Shown here: piece after piece, positions 1-7,071 of the stretch
Position numbering within the stretch: the stretch's first letter is position 1
Layout: each line of letters begins with the position of its first letter
Assembly: GCA_910577935.1 (NCBI GenBank)
Contig: CAJTOT010000054.1
Coordinates: forward strand, 1-17,265
Origin: an uncultured Hungatella sp.
GTDB taxonomy: Bacteria; Bacillota; Clostridia; Lachnospirales; Lachnospiraceae
Direction: 5' to 3'
Length of the DNA: 17,265 bases
Position numbers and translations under genes: made by a program
The notes under the pieces: model-generated
Told to the model about the DNA's origin: nothing
Databases searched by the model: none
Seen by the model: only the letters and a program-made list of their open reading frames with translations

Positions 1-55
1 AAGCCTGAGAAGCCTTGATTTTAGCGGTTTCTCGGGCTTTTGGCAACTATTCAAA
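1..55. repeat. Left terminal inverted repeat at guaA 3' end
   Basis: Positions 1-55 are a perfect reverse complement of 17211-17265; the match stops at base 56. The repeat covers the last two codons and stop of the left guaA homologue plus 46 bp of downstream non-coding DNA. The non-coding part holds an imperfect dyad, AAGCCTGAGAA (1-11) against TTCTCGGGCTT (29-39), with one mismatch that would be a G-U pair in RNA. It could therefore act as a guaA transcription terminator. The 3' end of guaA is a known integration hotspot for genomic islands, so an attachment-site origin is also possible. Whether the repeat continues beyond the window cannot be seen. Confidence 0.9.
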
Positions 56-1339
56 CTCAATCGTAGCCGGCGGCTTCGGACTCATATCATAGCACACCCT
101 GCACACATTCCCCACCTCGGCCAATATCCGATCCGTAATCCTTCCAAGCACATCCCAGTCCACTCTCTCCACCGTGGCGCTCATGGCGTCAACTGTGTTG
201 ATGGCCCGGATGATCACCATATAATCAAAGCACCTGGCGTTGTTCTTCACGCCCACCGACTTAAAGTCCGGAACCACGGTGAAGTACTGCCATACCTTCT
301 TGTCAAGCCCCGCCTTCTCAAACTCCTCTCTGAGGATAGCGTCGGACTCCCGCACCGCCTCCAGCCGGTCTCTGGTGATAGCCCCCAGGCATCTCACCCC
401 CAGGCCGGGTCCCGGAAACGGCTGGCGGTACACCATGCTTTCCGGCAATCCCAATTCCACACCGCACGCACGCACTTCGTCTTTAAACAGCTGCTTCAGC
501 GGCTCCACCAGTTCAAACTTTAGGTCCTCCGGGAGGCCGCCTACGTTGTGGTGGGATTTTACCATCTTGGCGGTCTTGGTTCCGCTCTCGATAATATCCG
601 GGTAAATGGTTCCCTGGCCCAAAAAGTCGATTCCTTCCAGCTTTCTGGCCTCCTCCTCAAACACTCTGATGAACTCGCCGCCGATAATCTTCCTCTTCTG
701 CTCCGGGTCCGCGACACCCTCCAGTTTTCCCAGGAACCTGTCCGTGGCGTCCACATAGATTAAATTGGCGTGGAGCTGGTTTTTGAACACCTCAATCACG
801 CTCTCCGATTCATTTTTTCTCATAAGACCATGGTTCACGTGGACGCACACCAGCTGCTGCCCGATAGCTTTGATGAGCATAGCCGCGACCACGGAGGAGT
901 CCACGCCTCCGGAGAGGGCCAGAAGAACCTTCCGGTCTCCCACCTGCTTTCTGATCAGCTCCACCTGGTCCTCGATAAAATTCTTCATATTCCAGTTGGC
1001 CTGGGCTTTGCAGATGTCAAATACAAATTCTTTCAGGAGCTCTCTCTCCGGTAGAACGCTTAAAATCTTCTGGCATTTTGCCGTGGGGTGATCGATAGCC
1101 ATCATGGGATGTCCGCACTGGTACAGGGCCGGGTCAATATCCACGGCCGCGCCGTCCACCACCCGGTTTTCTCCGCCGTTTAAAATAATTCCCTTTACAT
1201 TTTCCAGCCGGCCCAGTTCTTCCGGCGTGATATCATGAGGGTGGATCTCGCTGTACACACCCAAGTCACGAATCTGGCGGGCAATCGCCGTGTTTTCCGT
1301 GCTGCCCAGGTCAAGAATCACGATCATATCCTGCTTCAT
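47..1339 (-). CDS. GMP synthase homologue with a gutted glutaminase domain
   Basis: A 430-aa GuaA-family protein. The ATP-pyrophosphatase and dimerisation parts look complete: P-loop SGGVDSS at about residues 143-149, then GGEFIRVFEEEA, QGTIYPDIIES, KSHHNVGGLP, RQPFPGPGLG and the C-terminal PPATIEFE, which adenylate XMP and aminate it to GMP. The N-terminal class I amidotransferase domain is cut down to about 115 residues. The region that carries the nucleophile Cys in the intact copy (GLCYG) reads GHPMMAIDHPT here, and the segment with the catalytic His and Glu is absent, about 80 residues in all. It should not hydrolyse glutamine itself. I infer use of free ammonia, a partner glutaminase, or another role. 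The start at 1339 is chosen because AAGGAG (1348-1353) lies 8 nt upstream and a promoter sits at 1374-1402; an in-frame ATG at 1402 would lie upstream of that transcript start. A full-length guaA is at the other end of the window. Confidence 0.85.
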   Translation of the reverse strand: MKQDMIVILDLGSTENTAIARQIRDLGVYSEIHPHDITPEELGRLENVKGIILNGGENRVVDGAAVDIDPALYQCGHPMMAIDHPTAKCQKILSVLPERELLKEFVFDICKAQANWNMKNFIEDQVELIRKQVGDRKVLLALSGGVDSSVVAAMLIKAIGQQLVCVHVNHGLMRKNESESVIEVFKNQLHANLIYVDATDRFLGKLEGVADPEQKRKIIGGEFIRVFEEEARKLEGIDFLGQGTIYPDIIESGTKTAKMVKSHHNVGGLPEDLKFELVEPLKQLFKDEVRACGVELGLPESMVYRQPFPGPGLGVRCLGAITRDRLEAVRESDAILREEFEKAGLDKKVWQYFTVVPDFKSVGVKNNARCFDYMVIIRAINTVDAMSATVERVDWDVLGRITDRILAEVGNVCRVCYDMSPKPPATIEFE

Positions 1340-1373
1340 CTCATTTTCTCCTTGTACTTGTAATGCCTCTTCT

Positions 1374-1402
1374 ATTCTATCTGTAATACTGCCAAAACGC
1401 AA
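1374..1402 (-). promoter_or_regulatory. Candidate sigma-A promoter for left guaA homologue
   Basis: On the minus strand TTGCGT (1397-1402) is followed after 17 nt by TAGAAT (1374-1379). It begins directly after the stop codon of the Sel1 gene and leaves a leader of about 30 nt before the ATG at 1339. This suggests the left guaA homologue can be transcribed independently of the Sel1 gene. Its -10 hexamer is the same as that of the right guaA promoter. Confidence 0.6.
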
Positions 1403-2638
1403 TCACCGGCGAACCCATTTTCCAAAAAGTGTCTTCTTATATTTTTTAAGCTCCTCTTTCGCGTCCTGACGGTCCCCTGCTTTCTGAAGATACTCCACAC
1501 CTTTTTTGATATCCTCCGGGACTCCCAGCCCCTGTCCGTAGATGACTCCCAGCATGTAGTATCCTTCCGTGTTTGTCCAGGTTATTTTCTCCAGGAACTC
1601 TCTTGCCTTTACATAGTTTTTCTCTACTCCCCACCCGTGAAAATAAGCCCTGCCGAAATAATCATATCCCCAGGTGCTTCCTGTCTCATAGGCTTTTGTT
1701 AAGAGGGCAATGCCCTTCTCGTAGTTTCGGGGGACTCCTTTGCCGTCAAAATACAGGCCTCCCAGGCGGTTAAAGCACCCTACACTGGAGACTGCCAGCC
1801 CCTTTTCATAGCACTGGGCCGCATAACTGCAGTCCATCGGCACGATTTCCCCCTTCTCGCTGGCCAGCCCCACATAAAACCAACTGTCCAGCTCTCCGTT
1901 TTCAGCCGCTTTCCTGTGCCACTGGAGGGCTTCGTCCTTAAGCCCCGCCTTGTCCAGTTCCTTGGCATATACATACTGATGAACAGGATATCCCCTCTCT
2001 GCCCCGATCTTCCAGATTCCCTTTGCCTTCTCAGGCTGCGCCGGGATGATATCCTCGTCACCCTGCTCATAGTAGCGGTTCAAATTGTTCCCCGCGTGGT
2101 ACATTCCCCCTCTGAACGCCTTCCAGAACCAGCCCTCGCATTTGGAAATATTTTCTCTGAGGTAGGCTTTGAACGCCTGCTGGTTGGGAAAGGAATTCCT
2201 GTCCTTCCCCTGTATTTCCAAAAAATCCCACCAGAAATATGCGTTTCCAACAGTGTACTGGCAGAATGGATCTCCTTGCTCGGCCTTGTCCAGGACGATA
2301 TCAAATGCCTCCTGAAGGCTGGAAAAAGGCATCTTTGCCCTGAGTCCCGGCTTCAGTTCCCCGCTGCGCAGAGCCACCAGGACTCCGATGGCGCTGCCCT
2401 GCTCCACAGACTTGTGCATCAGCTGCTCCGCCCGGTTGTCATCTTCCGGAAATCCGTGGCCGCTCCACGTATACTGGTAGCCGCAGAAACATCTGGCAAG
2501 AATACAGGAAGCGTCCCCGTCCCCTGCCGCCGAGGCCTGCTCCAGCTGCCGGAGGCTCTCCCTGCCTCTTCCCGTGGTCACGTCATAGTAAATATCTCTC
2601 AACGCCTGCTCTACCACATCACTAAAAAATCTACCCAT
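1403..2638 (-). CDS. Sel1-like (TPR-type) repeat protein
   Basis: A 411-aa alpha-helical solenoid protein without an obvious signal peptide or membrane segment, so probably cytoplasmic. Sel1-like repeats are clear from about residue 225 to 400, for example the units around LGGLYFDGKGVPRNYEKGI, FGRAYFHGWGVEKNYVKA and LGVIYGQGLGVPEDIKKG, each with the A/G-rich helix pair and the G-x-G-V turn. The N-terminal half shows weaker helical repeats. Sel1 solenoids are protein-protein scaffolds; no enzymatic residues are seen and the partner is unknown. The start ATG follows GGAG at a reasonable distance. The stop lies 63 nt before the left guaA start, and the gap is filled by that gene's own promoter. 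Confidence 0.8.
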   Translation of the reverse strand: MGRFFSDVVEQALRDIYYDVTTGRGRESLRQLEQASAAGDGDASCILARCFCGYQYTWSGHGFPEDDNRAEQLMHKSVEQGSAIGVLVALRSGELKPGLRAKMPFSSLQEAFDIVLDKAEQGDPFCQYTVGNAYFWWDFLEIQGKDRNSFPNQQAFKAYLRENISKCEGWFWKAFRGGMYHAGNNLNRYYEQGDEDIIPAQPEKAKGIWKIGAERGYPVHQYVYAKELDKAGLKDEALQWHRKAAENGELDSWFYVGLASEKGEIVPMDCSYAAQCYEKGLAVSSVGCFNRLGGLYFDGKGVPRNYEKGIALLTKAYETGSTWGYDYFGRAYFHGWGVEKNYVKAREFLEKITWTNTEGYYMLGVIYGQGLGVPEDIKKGVEYLQKAGDRQDAKEELKKYKKTLFGKWVRR

Positions 2639-2678
2639 GTCTCTTCACTCCGCAGAATATAATTTTTTATCTTTTTTT

Positions 2679-2706
2679 AATCCTAAATGCTTCTCCCAAA
2701 TGTCAA
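2679..2706 (-). promoter_or_regulatory. Candidate promoter for Sel1 gene
   Basis: The minus strand has a consensus TTGACA (2701-2706), a 16-nt spacer and TAGGAT (2679-2684), followed by an A/T-rich leader of about 35 nt before the ATG at 2638. The -10 is only a 4 of 6 match. Confidence 0.45.
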
Positions 2707-2726
2707 TGATTTCCTGCCCGTCTTTA

Positions 2727-2819
2727 CCGGCTGAAAGCCGGGGCTTTCGCCCGATGTGGAATCTGGCATGAAGGCCGGCTTACAAGCAAGCTTGATGCCC
2801 AACATTCATGCCAGATTCC
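2727..2819. repeat. Cluster of small and large palindromes, intergenic
   Basis: Three hairpins lie in close succession: CCGGCT-GAA-AGCCGG (2727-2741), GGGC-TTTC-GCCC (2741-2752), and a perfect 15-bp dyad GGAATCTGGCATGAA (2758-2772) with TTCATGCCAGATTCC (2805-2819) around a 32-nt loop. The make-up (tiny 3-4 nt loop hairpins plus a long ATG/CAT-rich palindrome) resembles the block at 6842-7071, pointing to a BIME/REP-like repeat class. It sits between the rubrerythrin terminator and the Sel1 promoter. Confidence 0.6.
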
Positions 2820-2841
2820 CCTCACCGCGAAGCGCAGCCAC

Positions 2842-2878
2842 AAAAAGCGGCATGATTCCTGCTGTCAGACCATACCGC
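2842..2878 (-). terminator. Rho-independent terminator after rubrerythrin
   Basis: Read on the minus strand, GCGGTAT (2872-2878) pairs with ATGCCGC (2847-2853), 7 bp with one G-U pair, followed by five T residues (2842-2846). It lies about 20 nt past the rubrerythrin stop. The loop is longer than usual at 18 nt, though it can partly pair. Confidence 0.55.
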
Positions 2879-2899
2879 CTCATCAAACGTCCTGTTAAA

Positions 2900-3439
2900 T
2901 CAATAATTCTCCGCGCTTACCTCAAAGTAGCTCTGAGGATGGGCGCACGTGGGACATACTTCCGGAGCCTTGGTGCCCACTATGATGTGTCCGCAGTTGC
3001 GGCACTCCCACACCTTCACCTCGCTTTTCTCGAACACCGCTGCCGTCTCCACGTTCTTTAAAAGAGCTCTGTATCTCTCCTCGTGATGCTTCTCGATCGC
3101 CGCCACCAGCCGGAACTTTCTGGCCAGATCTCCGAAGCCCTCATTCTCGGCGGTCTTGGCAAATTCCTCATACATATCAGTCCACTCGTAGTTCTCCCCA
3201 TCTGCCGCCGCCTCAAGATTGGCCTTGGTGTCTCCGATTCCGTTTAACTCCTTAAACCACATCTTCGCATGCTCTTTTTCATTGTCCGCCGTCTTTAAAA
3301 ACAGGGCGGCAATCTGCTCATAACCCTCTTTTTTGGCCTTGGAGGCAAAATAAGTGTACTTATTTCTTGCCTGGGATTCCCCTGCGAAAGCAGCCTCCAG
3401 GTTCTTCTCCGTCTGTGTGCCTGCATACTTGTTTGCCAT
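2900..3439 (-). CDS. rbr: Rubrerythrin
   Basis: A 179-aa rubrerythrin, a cytosolic non-haem iron peroxidase that reduces hydrogen peroxide to water with electrons from rubredoxin or NADH-linked donors in anaerobes. The ferritin-like di-iron domain spans residues 1-130, with ligand-bearing segments at E21 (AGESQARNKY), E54/H57 (DNEKEHAKMWF), the glutamates around 92-98 and E116/H119 (IEKHHEERY). A C-terminal rubredoxin-type Fe(Cys)4 domain has C146/C149 and C162/C165. Length is normal for the family. The start at 3439 is preferred because AAGGAG lies 8 nt upstream; the ATG two codons earlier would be only 2 nt from it. The preceding 129-aa gene ends 43 nt upstream, so the two may be co-transcribed. 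Confidence 0.95.
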   Translation of the reverse strand: MANKYAGTQTEKNLEAAFAGESQARNKYTYFASKAKKEGYEQIAALFLKTADNEKEHAKMWFKELNGIGDTKANLEAAADGENYEWTDMYEEFAKTAENEGFGDLARKFRLVAAIEKHHEERYRALLKNVETAAVFEKSEVKVWECRNCGHIIVGTKAPEVCPTCAHPQSYFEVSAENY

Positions 3440-3482
3440 GAACATTTCTCCTTTGCCTATAAAAATAAGTTTAACTTTTCCA

Positions 3483-3872
3483 TTACACAAAAAATTCCAC
3501 CGGCGTATATTTCTCTATATGCCTCACCTTGGAAGACTGGTAAAATTCCTGGAAAATCCGGAGACATTCCGCCTCCGAATACTGTCTCTCCACCAGTCTG
3601 GTGTGGTCTCCTTCCTCAAGTCCCAGCTGGACGATAATTCCGCCTTCAATCTGAGCCGCCTGGACATACCGTACGCCGCAGCGAGCGTCTGCCACAGTCA
3701 GAACCACGAACTGGTCCTTGTCCTCAAACATATCCCACAGGCAGTCCTCCACCATCTCCCAGGAAGCCGCCGTCCTTTCTCCGTCCTGCGTCCCCACTTT
3801 CCTCGGTTCCGTACAGGCCACTTTCCCAAAGGTTATATCTGTCGTGGTTTTTCTTCCGTTACTCTGAGCCAT
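3483..3872 (-). CDS. Hypothetical 129-aa protein
   Basis: I do not recognise this protein with confidence. It is small, soluble and mildly acidic, with no signal peptide, membrane segment or Cys metal motif. The core pattern runs from W38xxVEDCLWDM through DQFVVLTV (54-61), VRYVQAAQIEGGIIVQLG (67-84) and RQYSEAECLRIFQEFY (96-111). A helix, then hairpin strands with a YVQ-type strand, then a helix loosely recalls the TY-Chap/YbjN/Imm1 class of small alpha/beta chaperone- or immunity-like folds. That link is inference only. The ATG at 3872 is chosen because a near-consensus promoter lies about 70 bp upstream and a purine-rich GGAGGGAG precedes it. The reading frame stays open upstream, but that stretch contains the promoter. 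Rubrerythrin follows 43 nt downstream. Confidence 0.65.
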   Translation of the reverse strand: MAQSNGRKTTTDITFGKVACTEPRKVGTQDGERTAASWEMVEDCLWDMFEDKDQFVVLTVADARCGVRYVQAAQIEGGIIVQLGLEEGDHTRLVERQYSEAECLRIFQEFYQSSKVRHIEKYTPVEFFV

Positions 3873-3941
3873 CCCGCTCCCTCCCTCTCTCACATCACCT
3901 GCGTTTCCCCAAAATATGCCTGCAATGTCAGTTCTCTTCCA

Positions 3942-3970
3942 ATTATAGGCGATATCCCCTTTATCGTCAA
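3942..3970 (-). promoter_or_regulatory. Strong sigma-A promoter for the 129-aa gene
   Basis: The minus strand shows TTGACG (3965-3970), exactly 17 nt, then a perfect TATAAT (3942-3947). The expected transcript starts near 3935, giving a leader of about 60 nt before the ATG at 3872. It is the best promoter match in the window and could also drive rubrerythrin. Confidence 0.75.
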
Positions 3971-4033
3971 TCACAAAACAGTTGAATTCTCTCAATTTGA
4001 TTTCTCTCCATGTCATTTCCGCCTGGTAACAGT

Positions 4034-4681
4034 TCAGATACCTCCTGAACTGCCACTCCTCCCGTACAGAAAAGGCTCTGACACATTTGTGTTGAACCAC
4101 TGCACCACCGGCCCCATAAACAGCGCGGTGATCACCGTCCCCACGCCGATGGTCACATGACAGAGAAGGCCGACGAAGACACAGATGGAGTCGCTGGCGA
4201 TTCTGCAGACCCGGAAGGGCATCAGCTTGTATTTGTTTGCGGTGATAAGGGACCACGCGTCATAAGCCGACACCCCCAGGTCCGCGGTAAAATACACTGA
4301 GGCGGCAAAACAGGTTCCGAAAATGCCGAACAGCATCATGACAACCCTGACCGTCATGGCGGGAGCCGGAAATACGCCGTCGAGAATATTTCTCATAAAG
4401 TCAGCGGCCATCCCTGTAAAAAACAGGTTGATCACCGTGGCGATGCCGATATAGTGCTTCTCCACAAAGAACACCCCCACCAGCAGAGCGCCTGTGACAA
4501 TCACATAGAAGGTGCTGTATGTGGAATGAAAAAGGCTTCCTATGCCTGTGACAAAGCAGGTAAATGGGTCTGCCCCCAGATTCGCCTTCTGAAAAGCGCC
4601 GATGCAGAAGCCCGTGACGATGACCCCGAAAAATGACATGGCTATCCGTTTCCATTGCTGCGGTGTTTCTCTCTTTTCCAT
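4034..4681 (-). CDS. YczE/YitT-family integral membrane protein
   Basis: A 215-aa hydrophobic protein with about five predicted membrane segments. The N-terminal block GFCIGAFQKANLGADPFTCFVTGI is characteristic of the YczE/YyaS/YitT family (small-molecule facilitator-like membrane proteins of unknown substrate), and a second related half starts near FAASVYFTADLGVSAYDAW, so the protein looks like an internal duplication of the N-LG-x-x-P/Y-D motif. The charged N-terminus and short polar tail are typical. The ATG at 4681 has GGGAG 7 nt upstream. It is transcribed toward the 129-aa gene, which has its own promoter. I see no substrate clue in the neighbours. Confidence 0.8.
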   Translation of the reverse strand: MEKRETPQQWKRIAMSFFGVIVTGFCIGAFQKANLGADPFTCFVTGIGSLFHSTYSTFYVIVTGALLVGVFFVEKHYIGIATVINLFFTGMAADFMRNILDGVFPAPAMTVRVVMMLFGIFGTCFAASVYFTADLGVSAYDAWSLITANKYKLMPFRVCRIASDSICVFVGLLCHVTIGVGTVITALFMGPVVQWFNTNVSEPFLYGRSGSSGGI

Positions 4682-4745
4682 AATTTTCTCCCTTCTCCCT
4701 GTCCGGTTCCCAGCCCTCAGACGCCGCCGGACTTGTTATAGCCTT

Positions 4746-4774
4746 ATTGTAGTCTTTTTCCTCTGCTCTTTCCA
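4746..4774 (-). promoter_or_regulatory. Candidate promoter for YczE-like gene
   Basis: The minus strand shows TGGAAA (4769-4774), a 17-nt spacer and TACAAT (4746-4751), about 65 nt upstream of the ATG at 4681. The -10 is good and the -35 is a 4 of 6 match. It lies just beyond the terminator of the upstream catabolic unit, which supports an independent transcript. Confidence 0.4.
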
Positions 4775-4804
4775 GATAAAAATGACATATGAAACTGTAT
4801 ATTT

Positions 4805-4868
4805 GTAAGAAAAAAGGCAGAAAAGCTCTCCGCAGCGGTTTTCGTCTGCGTGGAAAGTTTTTCTGCCT
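4805..4868 (-). terminator. Strong rho-independent terminator of the catabolic unit
   Basis: On the minus strand AGGCAGAAAA (4859-4868) pairs with TTTTCTGCCT (4815-4824), and an inner GC-rich stem (around TCCACGCAG with CTGCGGAGA) closes the hairpin. The stem is followed by a run of T (TTTTTTCTT). It lies about 55 nt after the esterase stop at 4923. Confidence 0.85.
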
Positions 4869-4922
4869 GTCATCTGCTTATCATCTGTTCCTCATCTGCC
4901 TGTCATTTTCCTGCCGTCTGAA

Positions 4923-5849
4923 TCACAGCCATTTTCCAAAAAAATCCAGAGCAATCTTCTGTGATTCTTCCTGAAAAAATTCCGCAGTTCCGTGTCCGGC
5001 ATGGCGCACAAGGCAGAAATCACTCTGGCCCTCTTTTCCTGTCCGGCACAGGGCATTGTAGAAATCTTCGCTCATCTCCCATGGAATCAGCGGGTCGGTG
5101 TCTCCGTGCATAATCAGGATAGGTGCCATATTCCGGGAAATGTTCCACCTGGGGGAAAATTCCTCCGCTCTCTCCAGAAGAGACTCTTCCGGTCCGCCCA
5201 GAGCCACCCCCTCCGCCGTCTCGAGAATATTGCCCCATCTTCCTCCTGCCAGCTTTCCCTCTGCCAGCTCCTTTAGATGGAGCTCTGCCATGTATTTCAA
5301 ATCCGCCGGCCCGAACATATCCCAGACGCAAGACACGTTGCTGGAATACCCGGCCCATTCACTGCTTATATATTTCCCGTCGTTCGTCCCCACCATGGCA
5401 GCCAGCTGGCCGCCCGCGGATCTCCCCATGACAGCGATCCTGTCCGGGTCGACGGAGTACTGAAGGCTGTGGGCTCTCAGAAAACGCACCGCCGTCTTGG
5501 CATCTATGAGCTGATCCGGAAAGTGTCCCTGAAAAATGCTGCGGTAATAAACACATACCACCACATACCCCGCCTTTGCCAGAAAGACCAGCTCCCCGAT
5601 CTGGCTGTTTTTATCCACGCCCCTCCAACTGCCGCCGTTGTACCACAGGACAGCCGGCTTCTTTGCTATGTACTCCTTCGTCTTTGTCCTCCCCAGGGCA
5701 GCCGCCATCTCGGAGTTGCCCATGGCGGACATGACAGACAGCTCCAGTTTCAGCTCATTTCCCTGCCTGTCTTTCACATCCGAATATACGATGTGGTCAA
5801 TCATGGTGACAGTCTCTACAGCCCGCCCCGGATCAATGATTCTTTTCAT
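4923..5849 (-). CDS. Alpha/beta-hydrolase esterase (BD-FAE/Abhydrolase_3 type)
   Basis: A 308-aa cytoplasmic alpha/beta hydrolase. The nucleophile is S144 in GRSAGG, the acid is likely D252 in HGDTDPLIP and the base H286 in HAGHGT. The oxyanion-hole motif normally written HGGxW appears as NGGSW (71-75). The family includes carbohydrate acetyl and feruloyl esterases as well as lipases/peptidases. With no signal peptide and a uronate-type operon around it, I infer removal of acetyl or other ester groups from imported sugar-acid oligosaccharides; the substrate is not shown by sequence. AGGAG overlaps the end of the preceding UxuA-like gene and only 7 nt separate the two genes, so they are translationally close and co-transcribed. 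The terminator at 4805-4868 closes the unit. Confidence 0.8.
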   Translation of the reverse strand: MKRIIDPGRAVETVTMIDHIVYSDVKDRQGNELKLELSVMSAMGNSEMAAALGRTKTKEYIAKKPAVLWYNGGSWRGVDKNSQIGELVFLAKAGYVVVCVYYRSIFQGHFPDQLIDAKTAVRFLRAHSLQYSVDPDRIAVMGRSAGGQLAAMVGTNDGKYISSEWAGYSSNVSCVWDMFGPADLKYMAELHLKELAEGKLAGGRWGNILETAEGVALGGPEESLLERAEEFSPRWNISRNMAPILIMHGDTDPLIPWEMSEDFYNALCRTGKEGQSDFCLVRHAGHGTAEFFQEESQKIALDFFGKWL

Positions 5850-5856
5850 AAATGTT

Positions 5857-6831
5857 TCATCTCCTGCCCAGTTCTTTCTCCGCCGCCCACATCAGACCTT
5901 TCATAAAGCCTGTGGGATAGCAGAACGAGCCCGGCATGCCGCCGAAGCCTTCCATAGGGGCAAATCCGTGGTCGATGGATACCACCGCCTGACAGTCACA
6001 GGCGACCAGCTGTTTCATGATGGCGTACATATCCGCGTACCCATCCTCGATGAGAGTCTCCTCAAATCTGGGCAGAGTGCTGTCCACATTTCTGAAATGC
6101 ACGCACAGAATCCTGTCGTCATCACACAGCTCCTTGATATCCGACATGATGTCCCCGAAGGCGTCTCCGCCCTCCAGCCAACAGCCTACACACAGCTTGA
6201 TGCCCAGAGCCCGGCTCCCCCCTGCCGCCTGAAATGCCCTGCGGTAGCACTCCATGTTGTAAATGAGGCTGGGAATACCGGCCATGCATGCCAGCGGCGG
6301 GTCATTTGGGTGGAGTGCCATGCGCACCCCCGTCTCCTCCGCCGCGGGGATCGCCCGATCCATAAAATACCGGAAATTCTCCCATATTTCTTCATCGCTG
6401 TAGCTGCGTTCCTCTGCGTTGGGGCGTTTCATTATCTCCTCCTGGTCGCAGATGAAGGAGGCCGCCCCCCTGGTGTGCTCTCCCACAAAGCGCCCTGTCC
6501 TCAGGATTCCGTGGGGCTGCCATGCGATGGAGGTAAAGGGTATCTCCGCTTTTCCCAGAACACGGAGCATCTGGATAAACTTCTCTATCTGCTCCTCCCT
6601 GTCGGGAAGGTTTAAGTGGATACTCCTGTTTTTCTGCAGCTCATTGCAGGCGGCGTCAGTCACAGTCATGCCGAATCCGGCAAGCCGCTCCTTCTGGGCC
6701 GCGATACACTCATAGGTGATTTCTTCCGGTTTCAGCATCAGGCTTACATGCTCCACGCCCATCTGGCGTATGAAAGAGAGAGCCTGGTCGCTCTCCGATG
6801 CGCGGACCGGTATCTGAGGTTTCATAGACAT
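5857..6831 (-). CDS. Mannonate dehydratase (UxuA)-like TIM-barrel protein
   Basis: A 324-aa TIM-barrel protein resembling UxuA, which dehydrates D-mannonate to 2-keto-3-deoxygluconate with a divalent metal in glucuronate degradation. Recognisable family blocks are MALHPNDPPL (171-180), IKLCVGCW (211-218), CVHFRNV (243-249) with a following RFEETLIEDGYADM, and SIDHG (285-289). H174, C214, H245 and D287 match in order the His/Cys/His/Asp metal ligands known for this family. The protein is clearly shorter than classical UxuA (E. coli about 390 aa), so it may be a paralogue acting on another sugar acid or a related epimerase/isomerase. The ATG at 6831 has AAGGAG 9 nt upstream. It lies between a permease gene and an esterase on the same strand. 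Confidence 0.7.
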   Translation of the reverse strand: MSMKPQIPVRASESDQALSFIRQMGVEHVSLMLKPEEITYECIAAQKERLAGFGMTVTDAACNELQKNRSIHLNLPDREEQIEKFIQMLRVLGKAEIPFTSIAWQPHGILRTGRFVGEHTRGAASFICDQEEIMKRPNAEERSYSDEEIWENFRYFMDRAIPAAEETGVRMALHPNDPPLACMAGIPSLIYNMECYRRAFQAAGGSRALGIKLCVGCWLEGGDAFGDIMSDIKELCDDDRILCVHFRNVDSTLPRFEETLIEDGYADMYAIMKQLVACDCQAVVSIDHGFAPMEGFGGMPGSFCYPTGFMKGLMWAAEKELGRR

Positions 6832-6862
6832 AACTGCATTCTCCTTTTTAATGTTTTTCGGC

Positions 6863-6916
6863 GGGTCTTAAGTCATGCCCATTCATGCAGGCATGATGGC
6901 CATGACCTTCCGACCC
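6863..6916. repeat. Long palindromic repeat, copy A
   Basis: An imperfect 54-bp palindrome: GGGTC (6863-6867) pairs with GACCC (6912-6916), and inside it GTCATGCCCATTCATGC pairs with GCATGATGGCCATGAC (6872-6906) with two mismatches and an AG loop. A nearly identical copy lies at 7017-7071, with flanking T-rich and GGCGGG sequence also partly shared. It is located between two co-directional genes of the catabolic unit, where it may stabilise or attenuate the mRNA. Confidence 0.75.
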
Positions 6917-7016
6917 AAACAGCATAACGATACCTGCGAATTGCTCCGCACTTCGTGCTCCCACAATTCTTCAAACATTCAAAATCCGCCCTCCGGGCTC
7001 CTTTTTCATGTTTGGC

Positions 7017-7071
7017 GGGTCTTAAAGTCATGCCCATTCATGCAGGCATGATGGCCATGACCTTCCGACCC
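7017..7071. repeat. Long palindromic repeat, copy B
   Basis: The same palindrome as copy A with one extra A after GGGTCTTA. The dyad core is at 7027-7061, and GGGTC (7017-7021) pairs with GACCC (7067-7071). Between copies A and B lie two mini-hairpins, GCAC-TTC-GTGC (6948-6958) and GCCC-TCC-GGGC (6988-6998). The repeat ends 8 bp from the permease stop codon. Confidence 0.75.

Noticed and set aside
3354..4160. Long open frame (268 codons) on the plus strand
   Set aside because: It is antisense to rubrerythrin, the 129-aa gene and the YczE-like gene, all of which are better supported.
3873..4256. N-terminal extension of the 129-aa protein, up to 128 more residues
   Set aside because: The extension runs through a near-consensus promoter and then overlaps the YczE-like gene; the upstream ATG at 4016 has only a weak ribosome site.
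5638..6615. Long open frame (325 codons) on the plus strand
   Set aside because: It lies antisense across the esterase and UxuA-like genes, has no ribosome site or family resemblance, and its composition reads as a codon-bias shadow.
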